Shown here piece after piece: positions 1 through 10,594 of a stretch of 64,000 nt of DNA. This DNA is from Brachionus rotundiformis. Lineage: Eukaryota > Rotifera > Eurotatoria > Ploima > Brachionidae. Positions within the stretch are counted from its first letter, which is position 1; each line of letters opens with the position of its first letter. The position numbers were made by a program, and so were the translations under genes. The stretch is taken from contig JAESIW010000138.1 of the NCBI GenBank assembly GCA_016802295.1, positions 9,904 to 73,903 on the forward strand, in the 5' to 3' direction. The notes under the pieces were generated by a model that saw only the letters and a program-made list of their open reading frames with translations, ran no database searches and was not told where the DNA came from.

Positions 1-508
1 CTAAACCAAAAAGTTACAGATAATAAAAATCCAATGTGGAATGTAAGCATTGACAACAAAGGTATTGCAAATGTTAATGTCTCAAATGCATAAATGTATA
101 ATCCAATAAATTATTATTTAAACAATTCCATTATTTGAAAAAATGATTGGAATAAAGCAAAAGAATTATGGATCAAAAGGCCTATGAACTATGAAAATGA
201 AAATTATCGAACGTTAGACACCGATTTTAATAATTGCATCAGAAAGAGCATTTCACAATTTTCCAGATAATTTTCAAAATATCAAACTATGCAAAAATGA
301 AGTCAAAACTATCATCAAAATAAAAATCTAATTATTGATATATCTAATTTGAGAAATTAAATCATGGTATTTGTAAATATTGTCTTAAAAGAAGGATGAA
401 CGTAGAATGCACACTTAGGATTAATTCCTGATCTCTACAATATTTATTTATACTTCTTTCAATTTTACTTGTTTATGATTGTCTTAAGATAAGATTGTCT
501 TGTTTATG
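1..508. other. AT-rich stretch with decayed coding-like sequence
   Basis: No intact gene. Frame +1 from base 1 stays open for 30 codons. After two stops it continues for about 40 more codons with a mixed, protein-like composition (Trp, Lys, Asn, Arg, Cys). A short window near 365-420 also reads like protein, with a CxxC. This looks like a relic of a mobile element or pseudogene, but I cannot name a family. Confidence 0.3.
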
Positions 509-742
509 ATAACCTAAATCTTTTATCTGACGCACAACATGGATTCATGCCAAAAAGATCATGTTCAACAAATTTACTTGAATCAATAGATTTTATCACA
601 TCAGCTCTCAACAAAGGATTATCTGTCGATATAATTTACACAGATTTTCCGAAAGCGTTTGACAGAGTATCGTATAGATTATTATTATATAAGCTTAAAA
701 GATATGGTTTTATCGATATGATTTATTTTTGGATTAGTGATT
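509..742 (+). mobile_element. LINE A reverse transcriptase fragment (partial duplicate)
   Basis: This stretch is nearly identical to bases 4804-5027 of LINE A further right and carries the same reverse transcriptase segment (FMPKRSCSTN, then a DFPKAFDRVS box). It ends abruptly at the single ambiguous base N at 743, beyond which unrelated repeat sequence begins. Where LINE A has a TGA stop, this copy has a glycine codon, so the two are distinct copies or distinct reads. It is either a truncated second insertion or an assembly join at the N. Confidence 0.85.
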
Positions 743-743
743 N
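743..743. other. Ambiguous base (N) at a sequence junction
   Basis: It is the only N I saw in the window. It sits exactly between a LINE fragment and the start of a dispersed AT-rich repeat, which is what a gap-filled or collapsed join would look like. Confidence 0.8.
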
Positions 744-1330
744 TTATTTATTATTTCAATTATTAATTGATAATTATTTGTCATTTAATTAATTTTTGGC
801 ACTATTTTGAATATATGTATAGATAATTTCAGTAATGAATTTTTTAGAACTCTATTAATTCTTAATCTTCATTCTAAAATGTCCCAGATTAACGAAGACA
901 TTCAAAACTATTGATATAAATGTATTTTCATACGATTATGCGATTTTAAATTTCAATTTTTTCTATTCAGAGTTAAATAGATGTTTTTATATAGAAAATG
1001 TTTTAAAAAATGATATTTGTAATTAATTTGTTTAATTTATGAATTTTCAACACTAGAAAGATCTATTTGGCACATTTATTTATTATTAAGGAGTAACCTA
1101 TCAAATCTAGCCGTTATTATGAATTAAAGAAGAAATAAAGACTAGATAATCCATATATTTCATAAATTTCTTTTAATCCGATATAATCTGAATATTTTGT
1201 TGTTAAATTACAAATAAAGAATTTAATGTCTCTTAAATATTTATTATTCATTATTTCAATTAGTAAATTGATAATAATTAGTCATTAAATGAATTTTTGG
1301 TACTATCTTGAATATATCTATTGATTATAT
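744..1330 (-). repeat. Dispersed AT-rich repeat, left arm of an inverted pair
   Basis: Read on the minus strand, about 850-1250 matches 1935-2380 with many shared blocks, for example ATCCGATATAATCTGAATAT and its complement. About 90 bases at 750-840 recur in the same orientation at 1235-1330, so the unit carries short direct repeats at both ends or is part of a tandem array with a period near 490. No coding sequence is visible. It could be a non-autonomous element; its family is unknown. Confidence 0.75.
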
Positions 1331-1924
1331 CATTAAAAATTATCCGAGTAAAATGTTTGAAATTAAAAGTAATCTTTTTTAAATTAAAAAAAAATAGTAA
1401 TTAACTTGAATGTTCTTTAAGACCAATTGGTTAAATTTGTTCAAAAAGGTTCAAATTTTAAAGAATCTTGGGATAAAGCTGCGAATAGTCTTAATTTTCA
1501 TAATTTAATTTTAATTCAAAAGCTTTATATAGAAAACATTATTTGTTCAAATTGCATGTGTATTCTATTTTCCATTTAGTTTTGTGTAAATAAATAAGTT
1601 TTTCTAAATTTTACTATTTTTTACTAATTTTTACAAAATATAACCAAAATCTAATATAACCGTAATGCCTTGCCCCCTAATGCGGCACTTATTTTCAGAA
1701 TTCTGGATTTTAATGTATGCATTTAACCCACTTTTTTTTCCAGATACGCTGCGACTAAAAATGCTGCAGTTAATGTCAAAATTTTGGTAAAAATGCCGCA
1801 ATAAATATGTAAAAAATAATAAAAAATTTTTATTATTAATTTTAATTTTTTTTATTTTTTAATTTTGATTATTTTTACATATTTTTTACATATTTAATGC
1901 GGCATTTTTACCAATATTTTGATT
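1331..1924. repeat. Spacer between inverted repeat arms, with an inner palindrome
   Basis: Non-coding AT-rich spacer. Within it, about 1776-1830 and 1845-1922 are inverted copies of each other: each arm carries GGTAAAAATGCCGCA followed by an A/T run containing AATATGTAAAAAATA. This gives a hairpin with arms of roughly 55-60 bases, a MITE-like foldback. No ORF of note. Confidence 0.6.
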
Positions 1925-2445
1925 AATGATTAATGATTAAATAATGAATAATAGATATTTCAGAGACATATAAATTCCTTATTTGTAATTTAACAACAAA
2001 ATATTCAGATTATATCGGATTAAAAGATATTTATGAAATATATGGATTATCTTGTCTTTATTTTCTCTTCAATTGAAATTAATTGCTAGTTTGATAGGTA
2101 ACATCAGAATAATAAATTAATGCGTCAAATAGGTCATTCTAATGCTCAAAATTCTTAAATGAAACAAATTAATCACAAATATCGTTTTTTATACCATTTT
2201 ATTTAAAAAAAAATCTGTTTAACTGTGAATAGTAAAAATTGCAATTTAAAATCGCATAATCGTATGATTAGAGATTTAAATCAATAGTTTCGAATATCTA
2301 CGTTAATCTCGTCCATTTTTGAATGAAGATTTAGAATTAATAGAGTTCTAAAAAATGAAATACTGAAATAATCTTTAAATATTTGCAGAAAAAAGTATAA
2401 AATTTACTTAATGATTAATTATTATCATTAATGTTTTTATTTTTT
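1925..2445 (+). repeat. Dispersed AT-rich repeat, right arm of the inverted pair
   Basis: Inverted copy of 744-1330. It is also the same orientation and sequence as the copy at 6083-6437, sharing blocks such as GATATTTCAGAGACAT and AATGCGTCAAATAGGTCATT. It ends just upstream of LINE A. No coding potential. Confidence 0.75.
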
Positions 2446-2471
2446 TTTTTCCTAAATTAAAGTCATGTAGT

Positions 2472-3047
2472 GTGGTAGTTGAAACTGGAAAGCGTTTTCG
2501 ACCTTCAAACTCACCAATTAACCGTAGTTTATCGAACCATGATTTAAACAGGTCCTTTGGTCAATTTGAAATCGAGGCTCTTAAATTGAGGGTGTCTACT
2601 CTCGAGCCACTAGTTTCTGCCGAGGATAAACTAATCGAAGATTTGTTAAAAAGAGTCACAATCCTTGAATAAGATAAGAACAATAATTGTCTTACAAACA
2701 AAACTTGGGCTTCGGTTGTACAGGTTGCTGACAGCCGAATAAGTTCAGACAAAGTTATTCGACCTGCTAATCAGATCGATGTAATTAATTCGGTCTCAAT
2801 TGAGCAAACCGAACGAAATAAAAAAAAGAAAAATGTTCTTGTTTTTGGAATGACAAACAGTTTGAAAGAAGATGTGAATGATCAGGCTCTAGATGACAGA
2901 CAAAAAATTGATGATTTGTTTAATAAAATAGACTTTGACCCTAAGAATATCATTTATATTAGGCGTTTCAAGTCAAAATCTGTAATTAATCGTCCTGCAC
3001 CAATACTTATTCGCTTAAATACTGAAGAATCAAAAGCACAACTCTAA
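2472..3047 (+). pseudogene. LINE A ORF1 protein (interrupted)
   Basis: One frame runs across 2472-3047 with a single internal TAA at 2670-2672. The N-terminal part contains a heptad-like, leucine-rich stretch (a likely coiled coil). The C-terminal part starts with a lysine run and NVLVFGM, then a segment ending in RPAPILIRL, which matches the RRM-like nucleic-acid-binding region of LINE ORF1 proteins. ORF1 proteins bind the element RNA and package it for retrotransposition. No convincing ATG was seen; the 5' end may lie upstream or be lost. It is no longer able to make a full product. Confidence 0.7.
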
Positions 3048-3082
3048 ATTCATTAAGTACAAGATCAAAAGTACACAGAACA

Positions 3083-6019
3083 ATGTCGCAGAACCTGGAA
3101 TATCGTCCCAAATCGGAAGGAGATCAGATCATTAGTAATTCAAAATTTGTCAAGTTAAACCAATTAAAATGTTTTTACACTAATTCGACATCGCTTGTTA
3201 ATAAGATTGATGAACTCATTAGCATTAACCAGTTGTTTGATTCATTTGATATTCTGTTAATAGCAGAAACATGGTTTACTGATCACTTTAGCCCATCAAT
3301 TCCAGGATAGACTGCTTATAAAGCTAATCGAAAAACTCGTATTGGTGGAGGCGTCTGTATTTTTTGTAAAGAAAGTTTAACTTCTTTTCCTATTGATGAT
3401 CAAATTCTTAATTCAAATACAATTGAACAAGTATGGTGCTCCATCAAAGTTGGAATAGAAAACATTTTAATTGGTTGTATCTATAGACCTCCAGATTTCA
3501 ACGATCAGGAGGCCCTTTTATCTATTTTTATAAGAGTTGGTGAACTTTTGTCTCATGGTTCCTATACTGGAGTTCTTATTTGTGGTGATCGTAATTTCAC
3601 TAACATTGACTGGACAAATGAACACTATAATATAGTTAATTACTCGTCAAATTCTTTCTCAGCGAGATTTAGTGATCCTCTCGATGATTTGTTTTTGATA
3701 CAAAATGTTCATTCACCATCTTATCAATTAAGTTCAGGTGCTATTGGTAATATTTTGGACTTGGTTATTACAGAAGAGCAAAACCGTATTACAGAAATAA
3801 ATTATGGTCCACCTTTAGGTAAAGTAAACCGTGGACATCTCACTTTAAACTGGACTTTGAATCTAAAAGAAAGTCAAGTGTCAAAGTTCTCTAGCCGGAA
3901 ATTTATGTTTAGTAAAGGTGATTATGAATCGATTTCTCAACAGTTATTAGAAATCGATTGGTCTCATGAGATAAATAACTTAAACGTAAATGATGCTTAT
4001 GATATTTTTCTAAAACATTATTCAAATATCTGCGATCGCTTTATACCAAAAGTAAATTTAATGAATAAAAAAAGCTTTGCTCTATGGTTGACCAAAGATG
4101 TTAAAAAGAAGTTAAGAAAAAAATTTTCATCTTGGCAAGCATACAAAATGAGCGGATGGGTAAGCGAAAAATATCTTATTTTTTGTAACGATAAAAAAGA
4201 GGCTGCTTCTGCAGTTAACATGGCTGTACGAATTTATGAAACAAAACTAGCCAAACTCTCAAAATCAGATCCAAAACTTATATATAAATACATCAATAAA
4301 AAGAATAGAAACAGCTCAGGAATTAAGGCAATTAAAAATGCAAATAAACAAGTCATAAGTGATCCTGATGACATTGTGGAATGCTTAAATAGATATTTTC
4401 ACTCAGTATTTACGTTAGATGATGTATCTAAACCTTTTCAAGCTCTTGATAAAGTCACTAATTTTATTTGTCCTAATGATATTGGCAAGATTGTAAACAA
4501 TGAAAAAGTTTTAAAGAAGCTGAACTCGCTAAATATACACAAAACATGTGGCCCAGATCTTGTTAGTAATATTGTTTTAAAGAAGGCAGCAGTTGGTCTT
4601 GTGAGCCCAATCACATTATTGTTTAGATTATCTCTCTCACAAGGAAAATTACCTCTAATTTGGAAAATGGCAAATGTGACACCCCTTTTTAAAAAAGGAA
4701 ATAAGCTTGAGTCAAGCAATTATCGGCCGGTCTCACTTACAAGTGGTTTTTGCAAGATCTTCGAGAGCTTGGTCAAAGATCACATGTTAGCCTTTCTTTT
4801 AAACCTAAATCTTTTATCTGACGCACAACATGGATTCATGCCAAAAAGATCATGTTCAACAAATTTACTTGAATCAATAGATTTTATCACATCAGCTCTC
4901 AACAAATGACTATCTGTCGATATAATTTACACAGATTTTTCGAAAGCGTTTGACAGAGTATCGCATAGATTATTATTATATAAGCTTAAAAGATATGGTT
5001 TTATCGATATGATTTATTTTTGGATTAGTGATTTTCTCAGCGAGAGGAAACAAAGGGTAATTTTGGGTTCATCCATGTCAAGTTGGTTAGATGTAACCAG
5101 CGGAGTACCTCAAGGTTCATTATTAGGACCTCTATTATTTTTGATATTTATAAACGATCTTTCGACTCGTTTAGTTAATAAATGTGAAAAATATGCTGAT
5201 GATACTAAAGTTTTGTCTGTAATTAAAAGCTCCCAGGACAATCTCGTACTTCAAAAAGATATAGACTCAATTTCAAGCTGGTCACTTACTTGGGCTTTGG
5301 ATTTGAATATTGAAAAATGTAATGTAATGCATGTTGGCTCAAAAAATCCTGTGTTTAACTATACCATTTTTAGCAGATGCGGTACAAAGAATTTATCTAA
5401 AACAATTCTCGAAAAAGATTTAGGTGTATATATTCAAAGTGACTTGAAATGGACTAACCAAGTAAAATATTGCACGAGTCAAGGAAAACGTATTTTAGCT
5501 ATGATTAGAAAAAGTTTCAGAAATTTAAACATTGATACATTGAAAATGCTTTTCACAGAACCTCATTTAGAGTTTGCCATTAGTTCATGGTGTCCATTTC
5601 TTCAAAAAGATATTTTTGAAATCGAGAAAGTACAAAGAAGAATGACAAAAATAATCCCTTCCTTTCGAAAATTTGACTACTCTAAAAGACTTGAAATACT
5701 AAATTTAACTGATCTCAAAGTTAGAAGGATGAGAGGAGACTTAATCCAACTTTTTAAAGTTATTAAAAGATAGGAAATTATCAATTTTGAAAATGGTATT
5801 AATTTTTCTCGAAACTAGTAGTATAGCTTAAGAAGACATGACTAATGTATAGTTAGAGAAGATGTGAAAAGTTGCATGCAACGATATCATTTTTTAACAA
5901 ATCGAGTAGTTAATGTCTGGAATAGTCTACCTCAGTACATCGTCAATTCCGAATCAATCATTAATTTCAAAATTAACCTGGACAAATGGCTCAAGAAACA
6001 GTCTAATTTACTGCCATAG
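3083..6019 (+). pseudogene. LINE A ORF2: endonuclease-reverse transcriptase, stop-interrupted
   Basis: A single frame spans nearly 2.9 kb without a frameshift. Endonuclease boxes come first: AETW near 3268, YRPP near 3483, and a GDRNFTNIDW box near 3584 that replaces the usual GDFN. RT boxes follow: SNYRPVSL near 4718, DFSKAFDRVS near 4936, GVPQGSLLGPLLF near 5102 and the catalytic YADDTKV near 5192. The C-terminal region ends in a WNSLPQ-like box and stops at 6017-6019. Nonsense codons at 3308 (TAG), 4907 (TGA), 5771 (TAG) and a few after it inactivate it. ORF2 would nick target DNA and copy the RNA at the nick. Confidence 0.9.
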
Positions 6020-6057
6020 CTTCGAAGAAGCTTAACCCAATAGGGTCGCAGTATTAT

Positions 6058-6081
6058 TTACTACTACTACTACTACTACTA
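6058..6081 (+). repeat. (TAC)n microsatellite, 3' tail of LINE A
   Basis: About seven TAC units follow the sequence AGGGTCGCAGTATTATT directly after the LINE 3' UTR. Some LINE clades end in short tandem repeats instead of poly(A), so this most likely marks the 3' end of the insertion. Confidence 0.75.
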
Positions 6082-6082
6082 T

Positions 6083-6437
6083 CAATTTACTAATTGAAAT
6101 AATGAAAAATAGATATTTCAGAGACATTTAAATTATTTATTTGTAATTTAAAAACAAACTATTCAGATTATATCGGATTAAAGGATATTTATGATATGTA
6201 TGGATTTTTTAGTCTTTATTTTCTCTTTAATTCATAATAATGGCTAGATTTGATAGGTTGCATCAGTATAATTAATTAATGCGTCAAATAGGTCATTCTA
6301 ATGCTTAAAATTCTTAAATGAAACAAATTAATCACAAATATCGTTTTTTATACCATTTTATTTAAAAAAACATCTTTTTAACTCTGAATAGTAAAAATTG
6401 GAATTAATAATCGCATAATCGTATAATTCGAGATTTT
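6083..6437 (+). repeat. Third copy of the AT-rich dispersed repeat
   Basis: It starts immediately after the LINE A microsatellite tail with ATCAATTTACTAATTGAA, the exact complement of a block at the inner edge of the left arm (about 1248-1272). It then follows the right-arm copy (1935-2290) closely. It is truncated at 6437, where LINE B sequence begins. No coding sequence. Confidence 0.75.
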
Positions 6438-7500
6438 GTAGGTCATCTTCTCGGTCTTTTCCCTCACATAGCTCTCCGTCTGTGATATTAGTGCAATATC
6501 ATCTGCAAAATCAAGATCTTCGAGATTTTACATCCGACCCATAGGCATTCCCCAGTAAATGTCAGTTCGCTGTACTTCACCGCTTCTTCTCATTGCAAAG
6601 TCAATGAGGGTCAAGAAAGTAATGGAGAAAGAATGCATTCCTGACGAACCCCTGTCTTAATTTCAAGTTTTTTGAGGCTTCCTTCTGCAGGATCACGTTG
6701 ATCGCAAAATTATCTAAAAAAAGTTTAATATTATTTTCGATTTTTTGAGGAATGACTTACGATCTAAACACGGCCCATAGGGTTCCTCTTTGAATACTAT
6801 CTAATGCCTTCCTAAAATCAATGAAGTTGACAATAATGGGTTCGCTCCATTCAATACACTGTTCCACGATTTTACGAACTGCAAATATCTGATCAATGCA
6901 TCCTTTTCATCGTCTTATTCGGGCTTGTTCCTTACGCAAGAGTTTATCAATCGAAGAATGTATACGATTGAAATTAATACTGCCGAAAATATTCCTTGGA
7001 ATTGAAATTAAGTTTAATCCACGCCAATTATCGCATTTGGAAAGATCACACATTTTCGGTATTCTAACAATATGCCCTTTGGACAAATCTTTTGGAATTA
7101 CCTCTTCGACCCAGATAGTAGTAAATAGGTCAAACATTACAGAAACAGATCTATGTCAGCCTGTATCGTATCTGGCCCTCCAGCCTTCCTGTTCTTTAAG
7201 GCTTTGATTGCATCTTAAATTTCCAATTCCGAAGGTGCATTAGTGTTTATCTCAAGGTCATCTTCATCGGGCGGATGTCTTTTTATCTGAGCCAGATCTT
7301 TTCGATTGAGAACTTCCTTGAAGTGTTCGACCAATCTTGATGCCTGTTCTTGAATTGTAGAGAGGGTTTTTTCTTCTTTGTATTTCACCAATGCTACCTT
7401 TGTTAGAGTTCCGCAAAGGTGATTTGTGGTGATTTGCTATATTCAATGAACAACTTTATCTGCTTATCAAGCTTTGGGCAAAAGAACAGTCTGAACATTT
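6438..7500 (-). mobile_element. LINE B remnant (RTE-like reverse transcriptase)
   Basis: Minus-strand translation shows, 5' to 3', a pre-RT linker (about 7480-7250), then KALKNRKAGGPD near 7200, IPKDLSKGHIVRIPK near 7090, CDNWRGLNLIS near 7030, DKLLRKEQARIR near 6930, VNFIDFRKALDSI near 6830 and the catalytic FADDIAL near 6510. The order and wording are those of RTE-type LINEs. Several frameshifts and stops are present. It is truncated right after the FADD box at the junction with the dispersed repeat, so the RT C-terminus and 3' end are missing. Not functional. Confidence 0.8.
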
Positions 7501-7559
7501 TCTCTTTCGTTCTTTTTTTCCCAAGATGTCCACTTAAAATGTTTTAATGGACAAGAATT

Positions 7560-8487
7560 TTTAATAAGTTTGTTTTATCTTGAGCTAAAACCAGTTTTGG
7601 CCCAGTCTCAGTTGTTTCATGTAATTTATTGAAAATCTTGCGAACTGCTTTTGTTGGTCAGTTAAATCTTGACTTCTTATAGATGAGCTCGGTGTTTCAT
7701 TCTCTTTTAGTCGAACTACCGATTGTATGTCTGGGTCATTCGTTTGGTCTAATAGATTTACACAAGAGTGGTCTTCTTGTAGCTAGTTTTTAATGATATT
7801 CAATCGTATGGAGTTTATAACGTATAACGTAACGCATCTGGTCTTCTTCTTCGCATACTGGTGGTTCCTCTATCGACCATCTAAATAAAGGGTAAGCGTT
7901 TGCAGGTTTACGACTGCTTCGATAGTGATTTAAAAGTCATAATTTGTTACTTATGAGCAATCTTGTTAGTCGCGCGCTTGGTTTACTGCAGTTAATTAAC
8001 CAGGAAAGAGGTTGATGATCAGCGACAAGCTCGAAAAAATTTCCGTATAAATATTGGTGGAAATGTTCGATTGCCAAAACGATAGCAAGAATTTCCTTCT
8101 CGGTCCTACTAGAACTCCTTTGCGCCTTTGCGCCTCCTTTGCGCAAACTTCTACTAAAATATGCTATTTGCCTCATAACACAATTTTGCATTTGTTATAG
8201 GACTGCACCGACACCAGTGTTGCAAACATCGGTGTCGAGACGGAATGGTGTATTTAAGTTAAGTTCCATTTTTATCACATCCCTCTTTTGAGGTAAGAAA
8301 ATAGAGTGGAGCTGCAATGTGGTAGAAAAATTCGATGAATTTGAGATAATATTGGGCTGGACGAAAAACTGATTGAAGTTTGTTTAAATTAGTTAGTATC
8401 GATGGAGTGCTTCCACTTTCGAGGGGTCAGGTTTGATGCGTCCATATGAGATGACATGTCGAAAGAATGTTACTTCTCTTCTTTTAA
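7560..8487 (-). mobile_element. Ty3/Gypsy remnant B (RT connection, RNase H, spacer)
   Basis: On the minus strand it begins with KRREVTFFRHV then GRIKPDPSKVEA (RT connection region, 8485-8400) and continues into an RNase H domain (FSRSLRKG, TEKEILAIVLAIEHF, VADHQPLSWL) at 8190-7940. A degraded NADALSRW box follows (about 7885), then a stretch with NDPDIQSVVRLKENETP (about 7730-7690) of the kind found between RNase H and integrase. Stops and frameshifts interrupt it; no integrase or LTR is seen. It abuts a different Gypsy fragment at about 8488. Confidence 0.8.
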
Positions 8488-9575
8488 CTGGCATTTCTTT
8501 ATCTTAACTTTTGGGTTATTAGCTTGGAATTTTGTTTATTCATTTTTAACGGAAGTTTATTCATTTTTAACATATGCAATAGTGCACTATCCTCATTCTC
8601 ATCTATATGCCTTGAGGATAAATTGGCTTCTGTGTCATCATTTTTATCTAAATACCGTTATTATCTAACTCAGTTAACATTAAAACAGGTCTTTATCGCA
8701 TCTGCGTTACCGTGAGCTATTCCTTTGCGATGTGTTATTTTAATGTCGTAATCTTGTGACATGATGGCCCATCTCGCCAATCTAGCCGCAGGATTTTTTT
8801 TATTCAATAACCATTTTAACGCAACATGATCCGTGACTACTTCAACAACTGTACCATATACGTATACTTGAAACTCTATAAATCCAAATACAACTGAGAG
8901 GCTTCTCAGTGATTGTGTAGTTCACTTCGTGTTTTGTAAGGAGTCTTAAGGCATAGCACACAACATATTCCATTCCAAACTCGTCTACCTGTGCTAGTAT
9001 AGCTCCGATAGCAATGCAAGATGGATCTGAGTGAATTATAAAGCTTCTTTTGAAGTTTGGTATTCTAAAGATAGGGTACGAAATTAAGGCTTCTTTTAAT
9101 GTATTAAAAAATTTATTTTGCACTTCTAACCATTCAAATCTAACGTCTTGTTTTAGAAGTTTGAACAATGGTTGTGCGATATTTGCATAATCCTTTACAA
9201 ACCTACCGTAGTAGTTTGTAATTCCGAGGAAACTAAGAAGCTGTTTCAAATTTTTAGATGGAGCTCTTTTTTTTATCTCTTCATCTTTAGTTGGGTCCAT
9301 TTCGACAGTTCTACCAGTGATAACATACCCTAAGACTTTGATTCTCTTGGCAAACTACAAACATTTGGAAGGCTTTATTTTTAGAACCGCCTTTTTAAGA
9401 GCTTCAGCTACTTGATCTTTGTGTTCTAAATGTTCCTTTGCCGTTTTTGAATGAAAAATTATATCATCGAGATAAACTTCGCAGTATGCTCTTCCTCCTA
9501 AAACACTGTGCATAATTTTGCAAAACTGAGCTGGTTCGTTTTGTTTAGTTACCTCCTTTTTTATGTGTTCTCGTT
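8488..9575 (-). mobile_element. Ty3/Gypsy remnant A (RT with YLDD, RNase H)
   Basis: Minus-strand reading starts in the RT palm (catalytic CEVYLDDIIFHSKT near 9490-9450), then GYVITG, the LLSFLGITNYYGRFV box near 9240, the HSDPSCIAIGAILAQ RNase H start near 9030, TDHVALKWLL near 8830 and HRKGIAHGNADA near 8740. These are successive landmarks of Ty3/Gypsy pol. It is stop-interrupted. The region 5' of the YLDD is cut off at about 9575 by the GC-rich element. The gag of the same orientation at 12.65-13.8 kb may be its other half. Confidence 0.85.
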
Positions 9576-10467
9576 TTGCAAGTGACTTTCTATAAGGAAT
9601 ACAAGTTCTTCATTCGTAGTGATTATCTTAAAAGTATCCACATTTACCGGACCGCCACGGACCTGTCGCAGACGACCAACGCAGAAAAGGCCAAGGCAAC
9701 ATTTATTCTTCTCATCGGAGAGTGGCTTTCGAGGTGTGGAAGACTCTACGGAAGCCCCACGACACGGACACGCTCAAGGAGGCACAGGAGAAGTTGACGA
9801 AGCACTTCGTGGAGAAAAAATCAGTCTTCACCGATAAGTGTGTGTTCCGGCGTGCCATGACGAGTCGGTCAACGAATACGCCATGAGGCTACGACGAATG
9901 GGGGCGCACTGCGAGTTTGGAGCGGCATCGAGATTTTGAGCCAGTTCGTTGTGGGCGTCGGCATCGATGAGTTCCAGCGAGAGTGATTTGAAGGCAGCGC
10001 TGGAGAAGGCGCGCGGCTACGAGCGAGTGGCCGAGAATGTCAGCGGGCTGCTCAAGCCAACCGCCGCGGAAATTAGCAGCAGATCAATCAACTACACCGA
10101 GCGCAGACGGATGAGCAGCGGGGGTAGTAGCAACAACAACAGGCCGAGCTGGTCGACACCAAGTCATGGTTCGTCGAGGCAGGACTGTGGATACTGTGGC
10201 AGGAGAAGCCACAAGGAGAAGTCAGAGTGTCCCGCGTTAAACAAGGAATGCAGGAAATTCGGCATCAGGGGTCATTTCGCAAAGGTATGCAGGGGCACGA
10301 GTGGAAGCAAGGATGCGATGAGAGGCGGTCAGCAACGAGCAAGCATGCAGCAGTTCCGAGCGAGGAGCAGTGGAGGCAGGAGCCAGATCAGACAGCTGAC
10401 CATCGATATGGACAAATATGAGGTCAACAAGCAGGAGTACGACGAGTTTAAACGTTATAAGGCATGA
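9576..10467 (+). pseudogene. Gag of the GC-rich element (frameshifted)
   Basis: The N-terminal part (about 9640-9950) reads as gag only if frames are changed (EVWKTLRKP, LKEAQEKLTKHF, EYAMRLRRMG). The intact part, 9949-10467, holds KARGYERVAENVSGLLK, a Ser/Asn-rich linker and two knuckles. The first, CGYCGRRSHKEKSEC, is CX2CX4HX5C. The second, near CRKFGIRGHFAKVC, has Phe in place of its second Cys. Gag would coat and package the RNA. The stop TGA at 10465-10467 overlaps a 63-base segment copied from the integrase end. Confidence 0.75.
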
Positions 10468-10528
10468 GTAGGAAGCAGAGTGCTGCTCAAGCTCAAGCGC
10501 ACTCACAAGTTTAGGCCGGAATGGGATC
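10466..10528 (+). repeat. 63-base exact direct repeat, copy 1 (misplaced integrase segment)
   Basis: Identical over 63 bases to 11767-11829. In copy 2 it encodes the VGSRVLLKLKRTHKFRPEW segment near the integrase C-terminus. Here it sits between gag and protease, where it does not belong, so copy 1 is the displaced one. Template switching during reverse transcription or an assembly chimera could produce it. Confidence 0.9.
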
Positions 10529-10594
10529 AGTTGCGATTGGGAGGTCGGAACTATTGGAAATCGAAATCGCTACAACGATGGACCGAGAGCGAGT

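Larger units (their letters stand above)
2455..6081 (+). mobile_element. LINE A: nearly full-length non-LTR retrotransposon
   Basis: Order is an ORF1-like region (2472-3047), ORF2 with an apurinic endonuclease then reverse transcriptase (3083-6019), a short 3' UTR and a (TAC)n tail ending about 6081. The C-terminal RPHLEF-like and NRVVNVWNSLP-like boxes are typical of the CR1/L2/Jockey-type LINEs common in protostomes; the exact clade needs a tree. Each ORF keeps one reading frame throughout and is broken only by stop codons. A second copy of part of the RT lies at 509-742, and diverged relatives at 14.6-17.2 kb. The 5' boundary is approximate. Confidence 0.9.

Noticed and set aside
6058..6081. 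(TAC)n run as a CRISPR-like or independent satellite
   Set aside because: Only a 3-base unit and no spacers; it is best explained as the LINE 3' tail.
8456..8715. Plus-strand frames rich in Phe/Ser/Tyr
   Set aside because: Antisense of the junction between the two minus-strand Gypsy fragments, which have clear pol motifs.
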